Positions 34,656 to 46,411 of a stretch of DNA of 64,000 bases are shown in pieces; position 1 is the first letter of the stretch, and every line of letters begins with the position of its first letter. The position numbers were made by a program, and so were the translations under genes. A model generated the notes under the pieces. It saw only the letters and a list, made by a program, of their open reading frames with translations. It was not told where the DNA came from and ran no database searches. Source of the stretch: Arcuatula senhousia (taxonomy: Eukaryota; Mollusca; Bivalvia; Mytilida; Mytilidae); contig OZ020303.1 in the NCBI GenBank assembly GCA_963971305.1, positions 33,282,106-33,346,105 of the forward strand, given 5' to 3'.

Positions 34656-36560
34656 ACAGGACATCTTTGTTATCATACAGATCGTTGAACAACTACAAAC
34701 ATTGTACATTTGTTTTATTTGTTTTTGGTGTTATTGTTCTCTCATCATTGTTGATTCATTTAGATTTGTTTTTGTTCACTGTAAACAGAATTTTATTCAA
34801 GACATCATCAAGTGATAATTATGATTTTAAAAGTTCTTTCCTTTTTAGCTCACCTGACCCGAAGGGTCATGTGAGCTATTGGCGTCACTTGGCGTCCGTC
34901 GTCCGTCCGTCGTCCGTCGTCCGTCCGTAAACTTTTTCAAACGTTAACTCCTCTGACACCATAAGTCCAATTGAAACCAAACTTGGTGTAGTTGATCTTT
35001 AGGGTATGGCCTACAAAACTATTGTTCGGATTTTTGATTCGTAAAAAAACATGGCCGCCATGGCTAAAAATAGAACAGGGGGGTCAAATACAGTTTTTTG
35101 CAAATAACTCAAAAACGGTCACAGATATCAAAATTCTGGCATAGGGTAAAAGTGATCAGCACCTCAAGATCTACCTGCCCAAAAATTTTCAAAAAGATCC
35201 AACAACCAATGTAGGAGTTATTGCCCTTTTTCTGGATTTTTTCAAAATTTTGCACTTATTTAGCCCTATATCTTGAAAACTATACAAGATATTTTAAAAA
35301 TTCAAATTGCATATGATTAAGCACATCAAGATCTACATTTCATGTAATTAGGTCAAAGCTGTAGAACCATTTCTTTTAGGAGTTATGGCCCTTAAAGCGT
35401 CAAAATTTACCATTTTTCATTACTTTAACCCTGAATTTTAAAGATTAACTTGTCTGACACCATTCATCCAACTTCAACCAAACTTGGCACAGTTGTTTAA
35501 TAGCATTAATGCTACTATTTTATTGTTCGGATTTTTGATTTGTCAAAAAATATGGCCTCCATGGCTTAAAATAGAACATAGGGGTCAAATTACAGTTTTT
35601 TGCAAATAACTCCAAAACAGTAACAGATATCAAAATTTTGATGGGAGACAAAAGTGGTTAGCATCTCAAGATCTACCTGCTCTGAAATTTTCAAGAAGAT
35701 CCAACAAACGACATAGGAGTTATTGCCCTTTTTCTGGATTTTTTCAAAATTTTTCACTTATGTAGCCCTATATCTTGAAAACTATACAATGTATTTCAAA
35801 AATTCAAATTGCATATGATTAAGCACATCAAGATCTACATTTCATGTAATTAGGTCAAAGCTGTAGAACCATTTCTTATAGGAGTTATGGCCCTTAAAGC
35901 GTCAATATTTACCATTGTTCATTACTTTTCCCCTGACTTGTCAAAACAGTTAGACCAACTGCATCTTAACATGGCACACTGTTTGATAGCTTATATGCTA
36001 CAACTCTATCGTTCAGATTTTTGATTTGTAAAAAAACATGGCCACCATGGCTAAAAATAGAACATAGGGGCAAATTTCATTTTTTTGCTAATAACTCAAA
36101 GCTGGTTTCAGATATCAAAATTGTGTAAGAATCAAAAAGTGATCAGCATATTAAGATCTACCTGTCCTGAAATTTTTGGAAAAGATCTGACTGCTGATGT
36201 TGGAGTTATTGTTCTTTTTCCTTATTTTTGCCAAATTTGCACTTATTAAGCCCAATATCTTGAAAACTAACCAAGATATTTCATAAATTTAAATCCCATA
36301 TGGTTAAGCACAATAATATCTACAAATATATGTATCTGTGTAGTTCAGGTGAGCGATTCAGGCTCTTGGGAGCCTCTTGTATTCTTTAACTTTACTAACT
36401 TTTACAAAGTTTAGATGGTGTATTTATTAAAGTAAAACCTAAATCTTGACAGAGAATGCAGTTTCAATAATAAGAACAATATAAATAGAAAACTATGTTT
36501 GTTTAAAACATTTTGGTAATTCCAAAGAACAAAACTGGTGTGACCAAAAAGTAATTTTTG
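34656..36560 (+). other. 3' UTR of the host gene, interrupted by an insertion
   Basis: 34656-34845 and 36379-36560 match 62671-62860 and 62880-63014 in order, for example CATACAGATCGTTGAACAAC and TTGACAGAGAATGCAGTTT. The conserved 3' flank therefore continues on both sides of the element at 34846-36378, which inserted after the two gene copies separated. No clear poly(A) signal could be assigned. Confidence 0.75.
34846..36378 (+). mobile_element. Helentron-like non-autonomous element (copy 2, best preserved ends)
   Basis: Left end after TTTTT: AGCTCACCTGACCCGAAGGG, then GTC-rich CGTCCGTCGTCCGTCC. Right end: CAGGTGAGCGATTC, then hairpin GGCTCTTGGGAGCC and TCTT. GCTCACCTGA at the left is the exact reverse complement of TCAGGTGAGC at the right, giving asymmetric inverted repeats with a hairpin outside the right one. 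The inside has two to three degenerate units of about 490 bp (ATAACTCAAAAACGGTCACA, ATTTCATGTAATTAGGTCAA) in place of the 155-bp units of copy 1. The empty site is seen at 62860-62880. Confidence 0.75.
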
Positions 36561-39440
36561 TATATGTGCATTAAGTTTTATTAATGTCAGTTCATTTTAA
36601 GATCTAGTCATTTTTCCTTGTTTATGCCATAGTGGCATTTTATAAGTTGCATAGAAATGCTGTCTTTTTAATATAATAATTTCATTTTACTTCTTAACTT
36701 TATCTATTTTATCTTATTCGTCTTGATAAGTTATACATCTTAATCAGTAGTTTTAACTTTTTCACACTTACCATAGATCACCTTAAGGGGGCTTGCTCCT
36801 GTATCTTAAAGTAAATAAAAATGGATAAAATTGCATCTTTTTTAAAGAATATGGACAAATGATAAAAATAAGCAGGAAAAAAATGTAGGTCCATGTGCTC
36901 GTTTTTATGCTAAAAGCGTTTATAATTTTGGCGGGAAATACGTTCTCTCTAGATTTTTCACTACTTTTGCATTGCCACAGATTGGTGTCTTTAAACTCTT
37001 AAAAATGTATGACAGAGTAAATAAAATTTCATAACAAATTGTGAACTGCATATTTGGTGGACATGTTTTTGAATAAAAAGAAGTTAATAGGGGGTTCATG
37101 GGCAAAAAAATTCAAGCATAAAAGATAGATAAACCCTGAGGATCTCGAAAATCTGACAAAAATTTCAAAATATGAGGAGCAAACCTCCTTAAGATAAATC
37201 CTGAGAACTTTATCAAATCCTGAATTAGAGCACATAACAGCAAGAAAGTTTTAACTCTCTTGAGATCTTAAATGAAATCACAAATAATAGCCCAAACTTT
37301 TAAGAACTCTAAATGAAATCTTCAATTGAAAGCCTAAACTTTCTTTAGAATTTGAGGTAAATCCTGAATAAGAGCAAACAAGCTTAAATTGATTTAGAAC
37401 TTTAATAAAATCCTAAGTAAGAGCCAATACCTAGGCTAAACTTTTTAAAGAACTTAAAAGAAATCTCAAATAAGAGTTGAACTTTCTTTTGAACTGTAAT
37501 GAAATCCTGAATAAAAACCTAAACTGTCTTCAGAACGTTAATCAAATCTTGGATAAGATCTAACAAATATAAGAATGTTAATATATTCTTGAAAAAAAAA
37601 CCATATAAATAGCCTTAATTCTCTTAGAACTTGAGAATCCTTAGTAGCATAAACTTTCATAAGTATTTTAATCCAATTTTAATTTTTAATTGAGATGTGA
37701 AAAAGCCTTAACTTTACATGTATTTTTATAAAGTAAAAGCATTTTTATTACTTACTTTTCAAAAATGAGGGCAATATCAAATTTAACTAATATACAAATG
37801 ATTTTTAAATAGTCTTACAAAATATAATGCTGCTTAGAAAATGCATTTTCTGGGAAACTCTACAATAAAGAATTAATATTACAGTGTCTTGACTACAGAT
37901 GTAGTTCTACATTATTGTATATTTATGAAATATTTTACCTTATTACTACAAAGGACTTCTTATAAAGGTTTGTTGTTTGAAATAATAAGTATAAAGAATA
38001 CACTCTGTGATGTTTTATTTGTCTTTTGTATCATTGTATTTTAAACAAGTCTTACAAGTTTGCTGTTGAAAGTCTTATTGTTCAAGAGAAATCTATACAA
38101 AATTATGGATAGAAATTAAAATGTTCATGTTAATCATTTAATCAGTTAAATGTTTGTATAATTCACATTTATTTATTTTTTTTATTTGTAATTTTTTTGT
38201 TGCTGTCTGTGAAAGTTCTTTAGCAATAATAATAATATTGATGATATCATTTATTTCATATTGTGCTGTGCTCCCCTCTTACCTTACAGTCTCATTTTAA
38301 TGTCATTATTTATAAAACTACCCCTTTAAATGTCTAAAGATAAAAGTTTTTTTTCTGTTTGTCTTTTAATCTTAAGTATTTGGTAAAAAATTTCAAGGGA
38401 TTATTTCTCTCAAAATGAATTATTTTCTGATAGTATGGTCTTTTATGTCTTAATGCAAATTGGTTAGTGTTATCTGCTTGTAAATGCCGTATGAGATTAA
38501 TAAATACAAACCAACTTTTGCTGGAGAGATTAAATATTTGAATATGAAGTTTTAAAGTATAAATTGAACATTTTTGCAATTCTCATTGATAAAAAATATT
38601 TAAAACAATTTTTTGGGGGTATTTTACAGTAAGTGAAATTCCTAAGGCTTCATTTATGCTTTTTCAATAGGAACTCCATGTTGACCCTTTTAGTCTGGTA
38701 CCCTCTTCCCGTAAATATTGACCAGTCCCAAATTCATGTGTTTTAAGAGTTTTTTTTTATATATGCATATTTAAACTTTTTTTATATGTTTGAATACAGT
38801 AGGGTAACTTCGTGCATGAACACAGCTACAATGTATTTCATACAAATTCATAAATATATTTTTTGATTGAAAAGAACTCATTACTGTAAATGTTGAAATA
38901 TATAGTTATCTCCCCTTAAGAAAAATACTAAATATTCATCTTGTTATATTGTGATTTCATTAAATATGTTGTTATTGGTTAAATATTGTTTTATACAGTT
39001 TGTTAATTTTTTGATGTTTTATTTTTTAGAAAAATATTCCCAGTGGGATACAATAAATCGTGTAGATTCTATCTGGTTTTGATTTATTAGTGAAACAGCT
39101 AAAAGTTTTAAATTTCTTGTTTTACAAGTGTAAGAAACTTCAAAGGGGCGTTCAAATAATAAACCAAACAAACACTAAATCAATTGACACAGAAGACAAA
39201 CTTTGATGAAAATTTCTAAAGGATGCTATTGTAACGACTGGAAATACCAGGATGTAGCTGGAAAGCACCAAGTTGGTCATCGCTTGTTGTCTTGCAATTG
39301 AAAAATACAAATGATTCAAACCCCAGCAAAGAATTGTTAAGAATTACTATAATCAGACGTAAAACAAGAGGCAACTGTGCCTGTATGTATTTTATAAATG
39401 TCAAGGTCATGTGATGGTGATGCATATGTTGTACACTTCC
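36561..39440. other. AT-rich intergenic or intronic DNA with no recognised gene
   Basis: No conserved exon is seen on either strand. Scattered frames of 60-80 codons are of chance size. A degenerate repeat occupies 37190-37640 (see next entry). Confidence 0.5.
37190..37640 (+). repeat. Degenerate 50-65-bp tandem repeat
   Basis: Words such as GAACTTTAATGAAATCCTGA, AATAAGAGC and CTAAACTTTCTT recur about eight times with many changes. Old minisatellite. Confidence 0.6.
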
Positions 39441-42187
39441 TATAAAACCTGATGATCTTTCATGGGCATGAATAGGTCTACAAAAGTTTATAGGGGTTAT
39501 GTTCCTTTTAAGTATTTTATGTTTTAGGCCTATAGAATGTGAACTATTGCAGTCATTGAGAAAAGCTGTTGCATGCCTTTAACTTTCAGCTCATTGAGCT
39601 CTACAATATCCATTTGGTTGGAGTTGCTATATTGTTAGGTATTTAAAATAATAAGTTACACAACCAAAAAAACCAGGGCCATGGTGAAAAATGCAACTGT
39701 GCTTAAATACTAGTGGGGCATATGCATAACCAAGTTTCATCAACCTTACAACTTTTCGTTCTTGGCATATGGAGATACTCATAAAACATTGACCCAAAGG
39801 AAACTTTTGTAGAGCTCAATGAGCTGAAGCTTTAGGCATTCAACAGCATTTCTCTAGCTGCAATACTTTTCATTTTCTAGACAAAAAACATGAAAAAATG
39901 CAATTTTTTACCTTCAAAGGGCCATAACCACTACATGTATAAAGTGTCATCCGACAACTTTGACCCAATGAAGACTTTTGTAGAGATCAATGAGTCAAAG
40001 GTTTAAGCAAGCAACAGCTTTTCCCTATCTGCAATACTTTGCATTGAAGGCAAAAAAAACATGAAAAAAGCCATTTTTGACCTTTAAAGGACATTAACCC
40101 CTGTATGGAGTCATCTGACAACTTCGACCCAAAAAAGACTTTTGTAGAGCTTTTGATGCTGAGATAGGAAGGTTGCACCAGAATTTCTCTATCTCTTATA
40201 CTTTTCGGTTTAAAAGTCGAAAGCAGAAGTCTTACCCCCTGGTCTATTTTTAGTTACAGCGGCCATGTTTTTTGTCAGACGGATCATAAATCTAAACAAA
40301 ACTTTTGTGCAGGACACCTTAAGGATCAATCATACCAAAATTACAAATACCAAAACGCGGGTATAAACGGTTAATTTGGATATGCTATATATCGATATTT
40401 CAAGGAGTAACCTCTCATCAGTAGCATTTAAACCAAAACATTGGAAGGTCAAAATCCCAAACAATTGAAAACGAAAAGTACTCAAAACCAAAACGTTCGA
40501 ACAAGGAAGCCAAATCCAGCACCGAGGATATCGACCATGTGCATTACAAGGAAAGAAACCTGGTGTTTTCATCAATTTTGAATTTAACTATCGGAAATTT
40601 CAGCGACAATATATTAGAAATTTTATGGTAATTCGTGTCAGACAAGTCTGACTACCAGGCTTGTGATTACCCTCGGGGACCTCTGGTCCACCAGCAGCGG
40701 TTATCGCCCAGTGGTTTCAAAATTACAAATACCAAAACGCGGGTATAAACGGTTAATTTGGATATGCTATATATCGATATTTCAAGGAGTAACCTCTCAT
40801 CAGTAGCATTTAAACCAAAACATTGGAAGGTCAAAATCCCAAACAATTGAAAACGAAAAGTACTCAAAACCAAAACGTTCGAACAAGGAAGCCAAATCCA
40901 GCACCGAGGATATCGACCATGTGCATTACAAGGAAAGAAACCTGGTGTTTTCATCAATTTTGAATTTAACTATCGGAAATTTCAGCGACAATATATTAGA
41001 AATTTTATGGTAATTCGTGTCAGACAAGTCTGACTACCAGGCTTGTGATTACCCTCGGGGACCTCTGGTCCACCAGCAGCGGTTATCGCCCAGTGGTTTC
41101 AAAATTACAAATACCAAAACGCGGGTATAAACGGTTAATTTGGATATGCTATATATCGATATTTCAAGGAGTAACCTCTCATCAGTAGCATTTAAACCAA
41201 AACATTGGAAGGTCAAAATCCCAAACAATTGAAAACGAAAAGTACTCAAAACCAAAACGTTCGAACAAGGAAGCCAAATCCAGCACCGAGGATATCGACC
41301 ATGTGCATTACAAGGAAAGAAACCTGGTGTTTTCATCAATTTTGAATTTAACTATCGGAAATTTCAGCGACAATATATTAGAAATTTTATGGTAATTCGT
41401 GTCAGACAAGTCTGACTACCAGGCTTGTGATTACCCTCGGGGACCTCTGGTCCACCAGCAGCGGTTATCGCCCAGTGGTTTCAAAATTACAAATACCAAA
41501 ACGCGGGTATAAACGGTTAATTTGGATATGCTATATATCGATATTTCAAGGAGTAACCTCTCATCAGTAGCATTTAAACCAAAACATTGGAAGGTCAAAA
41601 TCCCAAACAATTGAAAACGAAAAGTACTCAAAACCAAAACGTTCGAACAAGGAAGCCTAATCCAGCACCGAGGATATCGACCATGTGCATTACAAGGAAA
41701 GAAACCTGGTGTTTTCATCAATTTTGAATTTAACTATCGGAAATTTCAGCGACAATATATTAGAAATTTTATGGTAATTCGTGTCAGACAAGTCTGACTA
41801 CCAGGCTTGTGATTACCCTCGGGGACCTCTGGTCCACCAGCAGCGGTTATCGCCCAGTGGTTTCAAAATTACAAATACCAAAACGCGGGTATAAACGGTT
41901 AATTTGGATATGCTATATATCGATATTTCAAGGAGTAACCTCTCATCAGTAGCATTTAAACCAAAACATTGGAAGGTCAAAATCCCAAACAATTGAAAAC
42001 GAAAAGTACTCAAAACCAAAACGTTCGAACAAGGAAGCCAAATCCAGCACCGAGGATATCGAGTTTCATTAAATTCCGTTTATAAGTTTTAGAGGAGAAG
42101 ATTTTCGAAAAATTGTTAGTAGACAACAGGCGACAACGAACACCAAGTGATGGCAATAGCTCATATGGACCATTGATCCAGTTAGCT
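39440..42187 (-). mobile_element. Helentron-like element, reverse copy, carrying a satellite array
   Basis: In reverse orientation, 39455-40320 holds degenerate 155-bp type units (GACTTTTGTAGAG, GCAAGCAACAGCTTTTC). 42062-42187 is the 5' end region (TTTTAGAGGAGAAGATTTTC, ACACCAAGTGATGGCAATAG, CAGTTAGCT). The hairpin end is missing, so the low-coordinate side is truncated. A foreign piece around 39690-39760 belongs to the family seen at 42190-43090. The element is split at 40337 and 42061 by a 382-bp satellite. Confidence 0.6.
40337..42061. repeat. 382-bp satellite array, 4.5 copies
   Basis: Monomers begin AAAATTACAAATACCAAAAC at 40337, 40719, 41101, 41483 and 41865. The copies are practically identical, and the last is cut after 197 bp at GAGGATATC. 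Each monomer holds an inverted repeat GTCAGA-CAAG-TCTGAC. The array lies in the Helentron-like sequence CATACCAAGTTTCATTAAA, which is intact elsewhere (60789-60804), so its borders are known to the base. Open minus-strand frames of 96 codons are by-products of the repeat. Confidence 0.9.
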
Positions 42188-43100
42188 CAAAACAGGAGTG
42201 CAACTGTGCTAAGCTACTACTAGGGCATATGGATACGGAGTTTCATCAATCTAAGACTTAAAGCTCTTGAGATATGAAGGTGCTCATAAAACTTTAACAA
42301 TGCTATTATATGTATTAACAAGAGTTAACACTAAAGTATGTCTCGCCTGCCGGCACCATCAGAAACAATTATTCTTTCTTACTTCCACCATATTTTGAAT
42401 TTACATGGATTTTCAGTTTCTGACATCAAAAGATGTCTATAGAACTTATGTAAATATATGCAATAAAAATAATCAAAGTCACTCAACCGGAAAATCAAGG
42501 TCAAGGTCAAAAGATGGGGATGCAACTGTGCTAAGCTTCTACTGGGGCATATGCATACCAAGTTTCATCAACCTAGGACCTATAGTTCTTGAGATATGGA
42601 GGTGCTTGCAAAACTTTTCCATTGCTATTATATGTATTGAAATTTGTCAAAGTCACTCAACCGGCAAATCAAAGTCAAGGTCAAAAAATGGGAATGCAAC
42701 TGTGCTAAGCTACTACTGGGGCATATACATACCAAGTTTCATCAACCTAGGACTATAGTTCTTGAGATATGGAGGTGCTCGCAAAACTTTTCAAAAAAGT
42801 TAACGCCGTCCTCGCCGCCGCCGCCAGTAAAGTAACACCTATGTCCCGCTCTGCTTCGCAGGCGAGACAAAAATTGTCAAAGTCACTCAACCAGAAAATC
42901 AATGTCAAGGTCAAAAGATGGGAATATAATTGTGCTAAGCTACTACTGGCAAATATGCTTACCATGTTTCATCAACCTAAGACTTTCAGTTCTTGAGATA
43001 TGCCGGAGGTGCTCATAAAACCTTAGCATTTAATGATATAGTAACTGGCCGCCGCCAGTAGAGTGACACAAATGTCTCGCTTTGTTTTACAGGCAAGACA
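42188..43100 (-). repeat. Second tandem-repeat element family, about 170-290-bp units
   Basis: Four units share GCAACTGTGCTAAGCTACTA, CCAAGTTTCATCAACCTA and TCTTGAGATATGGAGGTGCT (near 42190, 42510, 42690, 42930). Between them lie TGTCTCGCCTGC and GCAGGCGAGACAAAA, which are inverted to each other. This looks like another non-autonomous family built like the Helentron-like ones. A part of it is mixed into 39690-39760. Confidence 0.55.
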
Positions 43101-43339
43101 AAAGATACCTCTCCACATACTCCTACAACATCAGAGGTTAGATGGCATGTTTTGTTTTTTTTTTACTTGGTGTCACAATATTGACTACAACAAGCATTCT
43201 GAGAGTATTGCAAAACAATACATAGTCCCCTACCGGCCTCATATTTCAGTCACTGGTAACAATTTGTCAAACAAATGAATACCTAAACTTGATCAGTTTA
43301 CTAACTACAAGGAACAATAAAAAGTGTAGAAAATAAAAT

Positions 43340-43560
43340 TGCAATGGATTTTCAAACTTCAAAGGGCCATAACTCCCATTAAAATGTGTGGACCGGCACG
43401 AAACTCAAGCTTAATCTGTAACGCATCATAGTAAAATCACATACCAAAAAATCTGAAAATAAATTCTGTCTCGCTACTCGGAATGCATTGGGAATTTACA
43501 AAAATACCAGGTCTCGCGTTAGCGAGATTCTTTATTTTCGCTTATTTATTTTACAAACGG
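43340..43560. repeat. Copy of a dispersed repeat also found at 50395-50700
   Basis: Both contain AAACTCAAGCTTAATCTGTAAC-like and CACATACCAAAAA(A)TCT phrases. At 50395-50700 the phrase occurs twice in tandem about 175 bp apart. The ends GTCTCGCG-TTAG-CGAGA near 43510-43528 form a hairpin. Class unknown. Confidence 0.45.
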
Positions 43561-43940
43561 TAACAAAACAAAACCTTTTCTTGTTGTTAAACCTTTTCTT
43601 GTTGTTAATGACAATAACTTTCTCAATAAATAATAACTATCTAACGAACGAACACTAGTTGTTTTGTTTTTACAGAAATATGGCTTTCTCTCGCGAGAAT
43701 TCGTGACCTTTTACCCATAGTGCATAGTCATGCGCAGAAAAATGGTGGGAGTTCTGTCAATCAATTTTCGGAACTATTCATAACACAGATTCATTAAAAT
43801 AAAGTGATCAGCAACTGTTTTTCTACATATGTATGATAATTTGGTCCTACCTGATCTGAAAATAAAATCCTAATCCATCCTTATCCTATGTGGTCCCTCA
43901 AACTGACAAAGTTAAATGATCATTTGGATACGTCGTCATT

Positions 43941-44030
43941 TTCCACCAGGTTTCTAAATCAATTTTTTGCAGACAGTACTTGGCAATTATAATTACGGGT
44001 ATACAAAAAATATAATAAAACCTGGCAGAA
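43941..44030. repeat. 90-bp inverted-repeat element (copy 1)
   Basis: Starts TTCCACCAGGTTT and ends AAACCTGGCAGAA, which are near-perfect inverses. A second copy of the same design lies at 47393-47480. See findings. Confidence 0.5.
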
Positions 44031-44209
44031 GAGCGGTGATATTTTGATGTCGTCTGCTTGTCGAATGATATGATGTGACTGAAGAATCGGTTAAGTTATG
44101 GATGATGTTGTCCCGGTCGCAAACCATATTTTGGCGTTTTTACGGATAATACATTTTTTTCAAATAAATTATTAAATTTTTATCCAAAAAAGTGGACCCT
44201 CTTAGCTAT

Positions 44210-44475
44210 TGATCCAGCCGAGGGTATTTTGACATTTTTTCCAGATCCAATTAAGGTTAAACCTTGTTTTAGTTGCACCTATTATATTGATTTTGTATCT
44301 TCGCGAGCTTTTAGGGCAGAGCCATTATCATATTATATCATTCCTGCAAAGTTTCAGTGTAATTGGTTCGGTGGTTTCAGAGAAGAAGATTTTTTAAATT
44401 GTTAACGGACGACGACAGACGATGACGGACGCATAGTGATGGCATAAGCTCACATGGCCTTTGGCCAGGTGAGCT
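44210..44475 (-). mobile_element. 5' end fragment of a Helentron-like element
   Basis: TTTCAGAGAAGAAGATTTTT, GACGACGACAGACGATGACG, then AAGCTCACATGG and CCAGGTGAGCTAAAA. This is the same terminal region as at 60830-60945, reversed; the rest of the element is absent. Confidence 0.7.
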
Positions 44476-44479
44476 AAAA

Positions 44480-45090
44480 ATGAGTGTCCAGTCAGACTGG
44501 TATTTACGTAAATATAAAAATTAATGAAAAAAAATATAAGATGTGAATTGCTTAACACTTGGCTGGTTATTAAAATAACGCCATTAACAAAACGTTTGGA
44601 CACAAATAGTTCACATTAAGCTTACGCCTTAGATAGCTATTTGTATTTATTCATTTATAACAACTAGAAATAAATTTATGCTTTTTGACCAGAAACATCT
44701 TTTCAAGACCAAACAATTGAAGAAACATCCACATACACATTTTGTTCCCAAAACTAAGAAAACATGCACACAATCTCTCCTCAATCAACTGTGTTGGTGG
44801 ATGGGTTTTATTTATGAGGATCACTTAAACATTCCTCATACACTTGTGGGGATCTTTGATATTTAATATGACATAATATTAAGTTTCCAATATTATTGCT
44901 TTTAATTAAATTGTCTCTTTTGTTTTGTTAATAGCTCTAATATTTTCTACATATTATATAACTGTGGTTGACTGAATGGAAAATGAGTAGTGAGAATGTT
45001 TGTTACAATACTTGTTATTCATTGATTTTGTTCATGTTTTAAAAGAAATTCCATTTTCATACATGTATATATTAGGCGGGTGACCAAGAC
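44480..45090. other. No recognised gene
   Basis: AT-rich, with one 62-codon frame of no recognisable content. This is the upstream flank of the exon at 45392. Confidence 0.4.
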
Positions 45091-45098
45091 CACTTTTT

Positions 45099-45123
45099 AC
45101 TCGGAAGTCTTCGGCTTCCGAGT
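45099..45123. promoter_or_regulatory. Perfect 9-bp stem hairpin upstream of the first exon
   Basis: ACTCGGAAG-TCTTCGG-CTTCCGAGT, a GC-rich inverted repeat in AT-rich surroundings, about 130 bp upstream of the duplicated exon and 270 bp before the ATG at 45392. CTTCCG is the core of ETS-family binding sites, and two opposed copies are present. A promoter role is inferred only from position. Confidence 0.35.
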
Positions 45124-45227
45124 CTTGTCGGAGAAAAGATGAAATGGAAGAAGCGCGGCAAACTGTTACAACTCGTTGTCACGTCGCTAACTCTCGTAGA
45201 AATAAAATATAGGACCAGATTAGAAAA

Positions 45228-45390
45228 AGCGATTGCTTTGTAAAGTCGTAAGCGGCATGGCGACGGCAGCCTGATTTTAACAATCTATCTGAGACTGATA
45301 CCAAAAAATATTGACATAACTATAGAAACTGAATTCAAACCAGACGATCTCGGTTTGTATGCATGCCCAGGAGTCTCGATAGAGGGAAGC
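45228..45390 (+). pseudogene. Broken tandem duplicate of the first exon
   Basis: Matches 45387-45549 with period 159: GATTTTAACAATCTATCTGA, CAGACGATCTC and CAGGAGTCTCGA occur in both. In this copy the ATG is lost (GCGATTGCTTTGTAAAG against GCGATGGCTTCTAAAG), four bases (CAAC) are missing after GCGGC, and three are missing after ATAAC. It cannot encode the product. Confidence 0.85.
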
Positions 45391-45391
45391 G

Positions 45392-45647
45392 ATGGCTTCT
45401 AAAGTCGTAAGCGGCCAACATGGCGACGGCAGCCTGATTTTAACAATCTATCTGAGACTGATACCAAAAAATATCGACATAACAGCTATAGAAACTGAAT
45501 TCAAACCAGACGATCTCAGTTTGTATGCATGTCCAGGAGTCTCGACAGAGGGAAATAGTGATTTTGTCATTGAAAAACTCGCTCCCAATGATCTCGTATG
45601 GTTCTGTGATGTATCAAGGCTTGCGGAAGTAAAAGTTGATGTGACAA
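45392..45647 (+). CDS. Probable first coding exon of an unrecognised gene
   Basis: ATG at 45392 opens 85 codons plus one base to a strong donor, ACAA|GTAAGT, at 45648. The protein starts MASKVVSGQHGDGSLILTIY and goes on LRLIPKNIDITAIETEF, LSLYACPGVS and FVIEKLAPNDLVWFCDV. It reads like a compact folded domain (alternating hydrophobic pattern, no signal peptide, no low complexity). I do not recognise the family. The ATG choice rests on the stop-free frame from this codon and on the fact that the upstream duplicate has lost the same ATG. The next exon was not found; repeats begin within 350 bp. Confidence 0.55.
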
Positions 45648-45984
45648 GTAAGTCTTGCATTTATGTTATTTTAAAGAGTTTTGTTTAATTTACGATTACA
45701 TACATTAACATCTTGTACATTGTACATGTATATTGATTGTATCACCATGTTGTCTATTGTATTTTATGTGTAATCTATCAACATGATCAATTATGTTCTT
45801 TTCTTCTATCAATTATGTTCTTTTCCTCTACATGTACAACAAATAAAAGATATGTTATGTTATGTTATTTACTACAGGTCAATGCTGAACTCTGTGTACA
45901 TGTATTTATTATAGAATGTAAAACACTGCCACCTGTTTAATAAAAATATATTAAGAGTCTAATATGAATCTAATTTATTTTAAA

Positions 45985-46040
45985 TCAAAAAATGCTTTCA
46001 CAAGGTTATGTTGCTGCTCGGTTGTTGTCTTCACTCAAGA
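45985..46040 (+). mobile_element. Short Penelope-like fragment
   Basis: GGTTATGTTGCTGCTCGG followed by GTTGTCTTCACTCAAGA corresponds to 9493-9530 of the intact element. It ends exactly where the inverted-repeat element at 46041 begins. Confidence 0.7.
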
Positions 46041-46411
46041 GTGCAGACATATCGAAAAATTTTAAAAGCGGACATTCGGTCCTGTGAATCTGAAAATTGT
46101 GTCTGACCCAAGCATTTTTTTGTCTGCAATTTACTAATATACTCCGTTCTCATTATATCATGGGTTCTGTGTTATCGTGGTATTTACTTTCATTTCAAAA
46201 CCAAATATTCAACTGTGACGTCACTGTTTCTACGTAGCTACGTTCCACGATATAACGAGATACCAGGATAGTTCATACAAAATTACGGTCCGATCAGCCA
46301 GTAATTCTGTCAGACACACCAAATCTTGCAGGACTGAACAGATTTTTGCAGGACAGGTCCTGAGGTTCTGTACAGCTGTCATCATGTACAATATTTCGAT
46401 ATGTTTGCCCT
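46041..46411. mobile_element. Possible MITE with imperfect terminal inverted repeats
   Basis: The left end GTGCAGACATATCGAAAA and the reverse complement of the right end, GGGCAAACATATCGAAAT, agree in about 15 of 18 positions. No coding capacity, about 370 bp. No clear target duplication. Confidence 0.4.

Noticed and set aside
40330..42019. Five minus-strand frames of 68-96 codons with the same sequence
   Set aside because: They lie in the 382-bp satellite and are identical because the DNA units are identical; no selection can be inferred.
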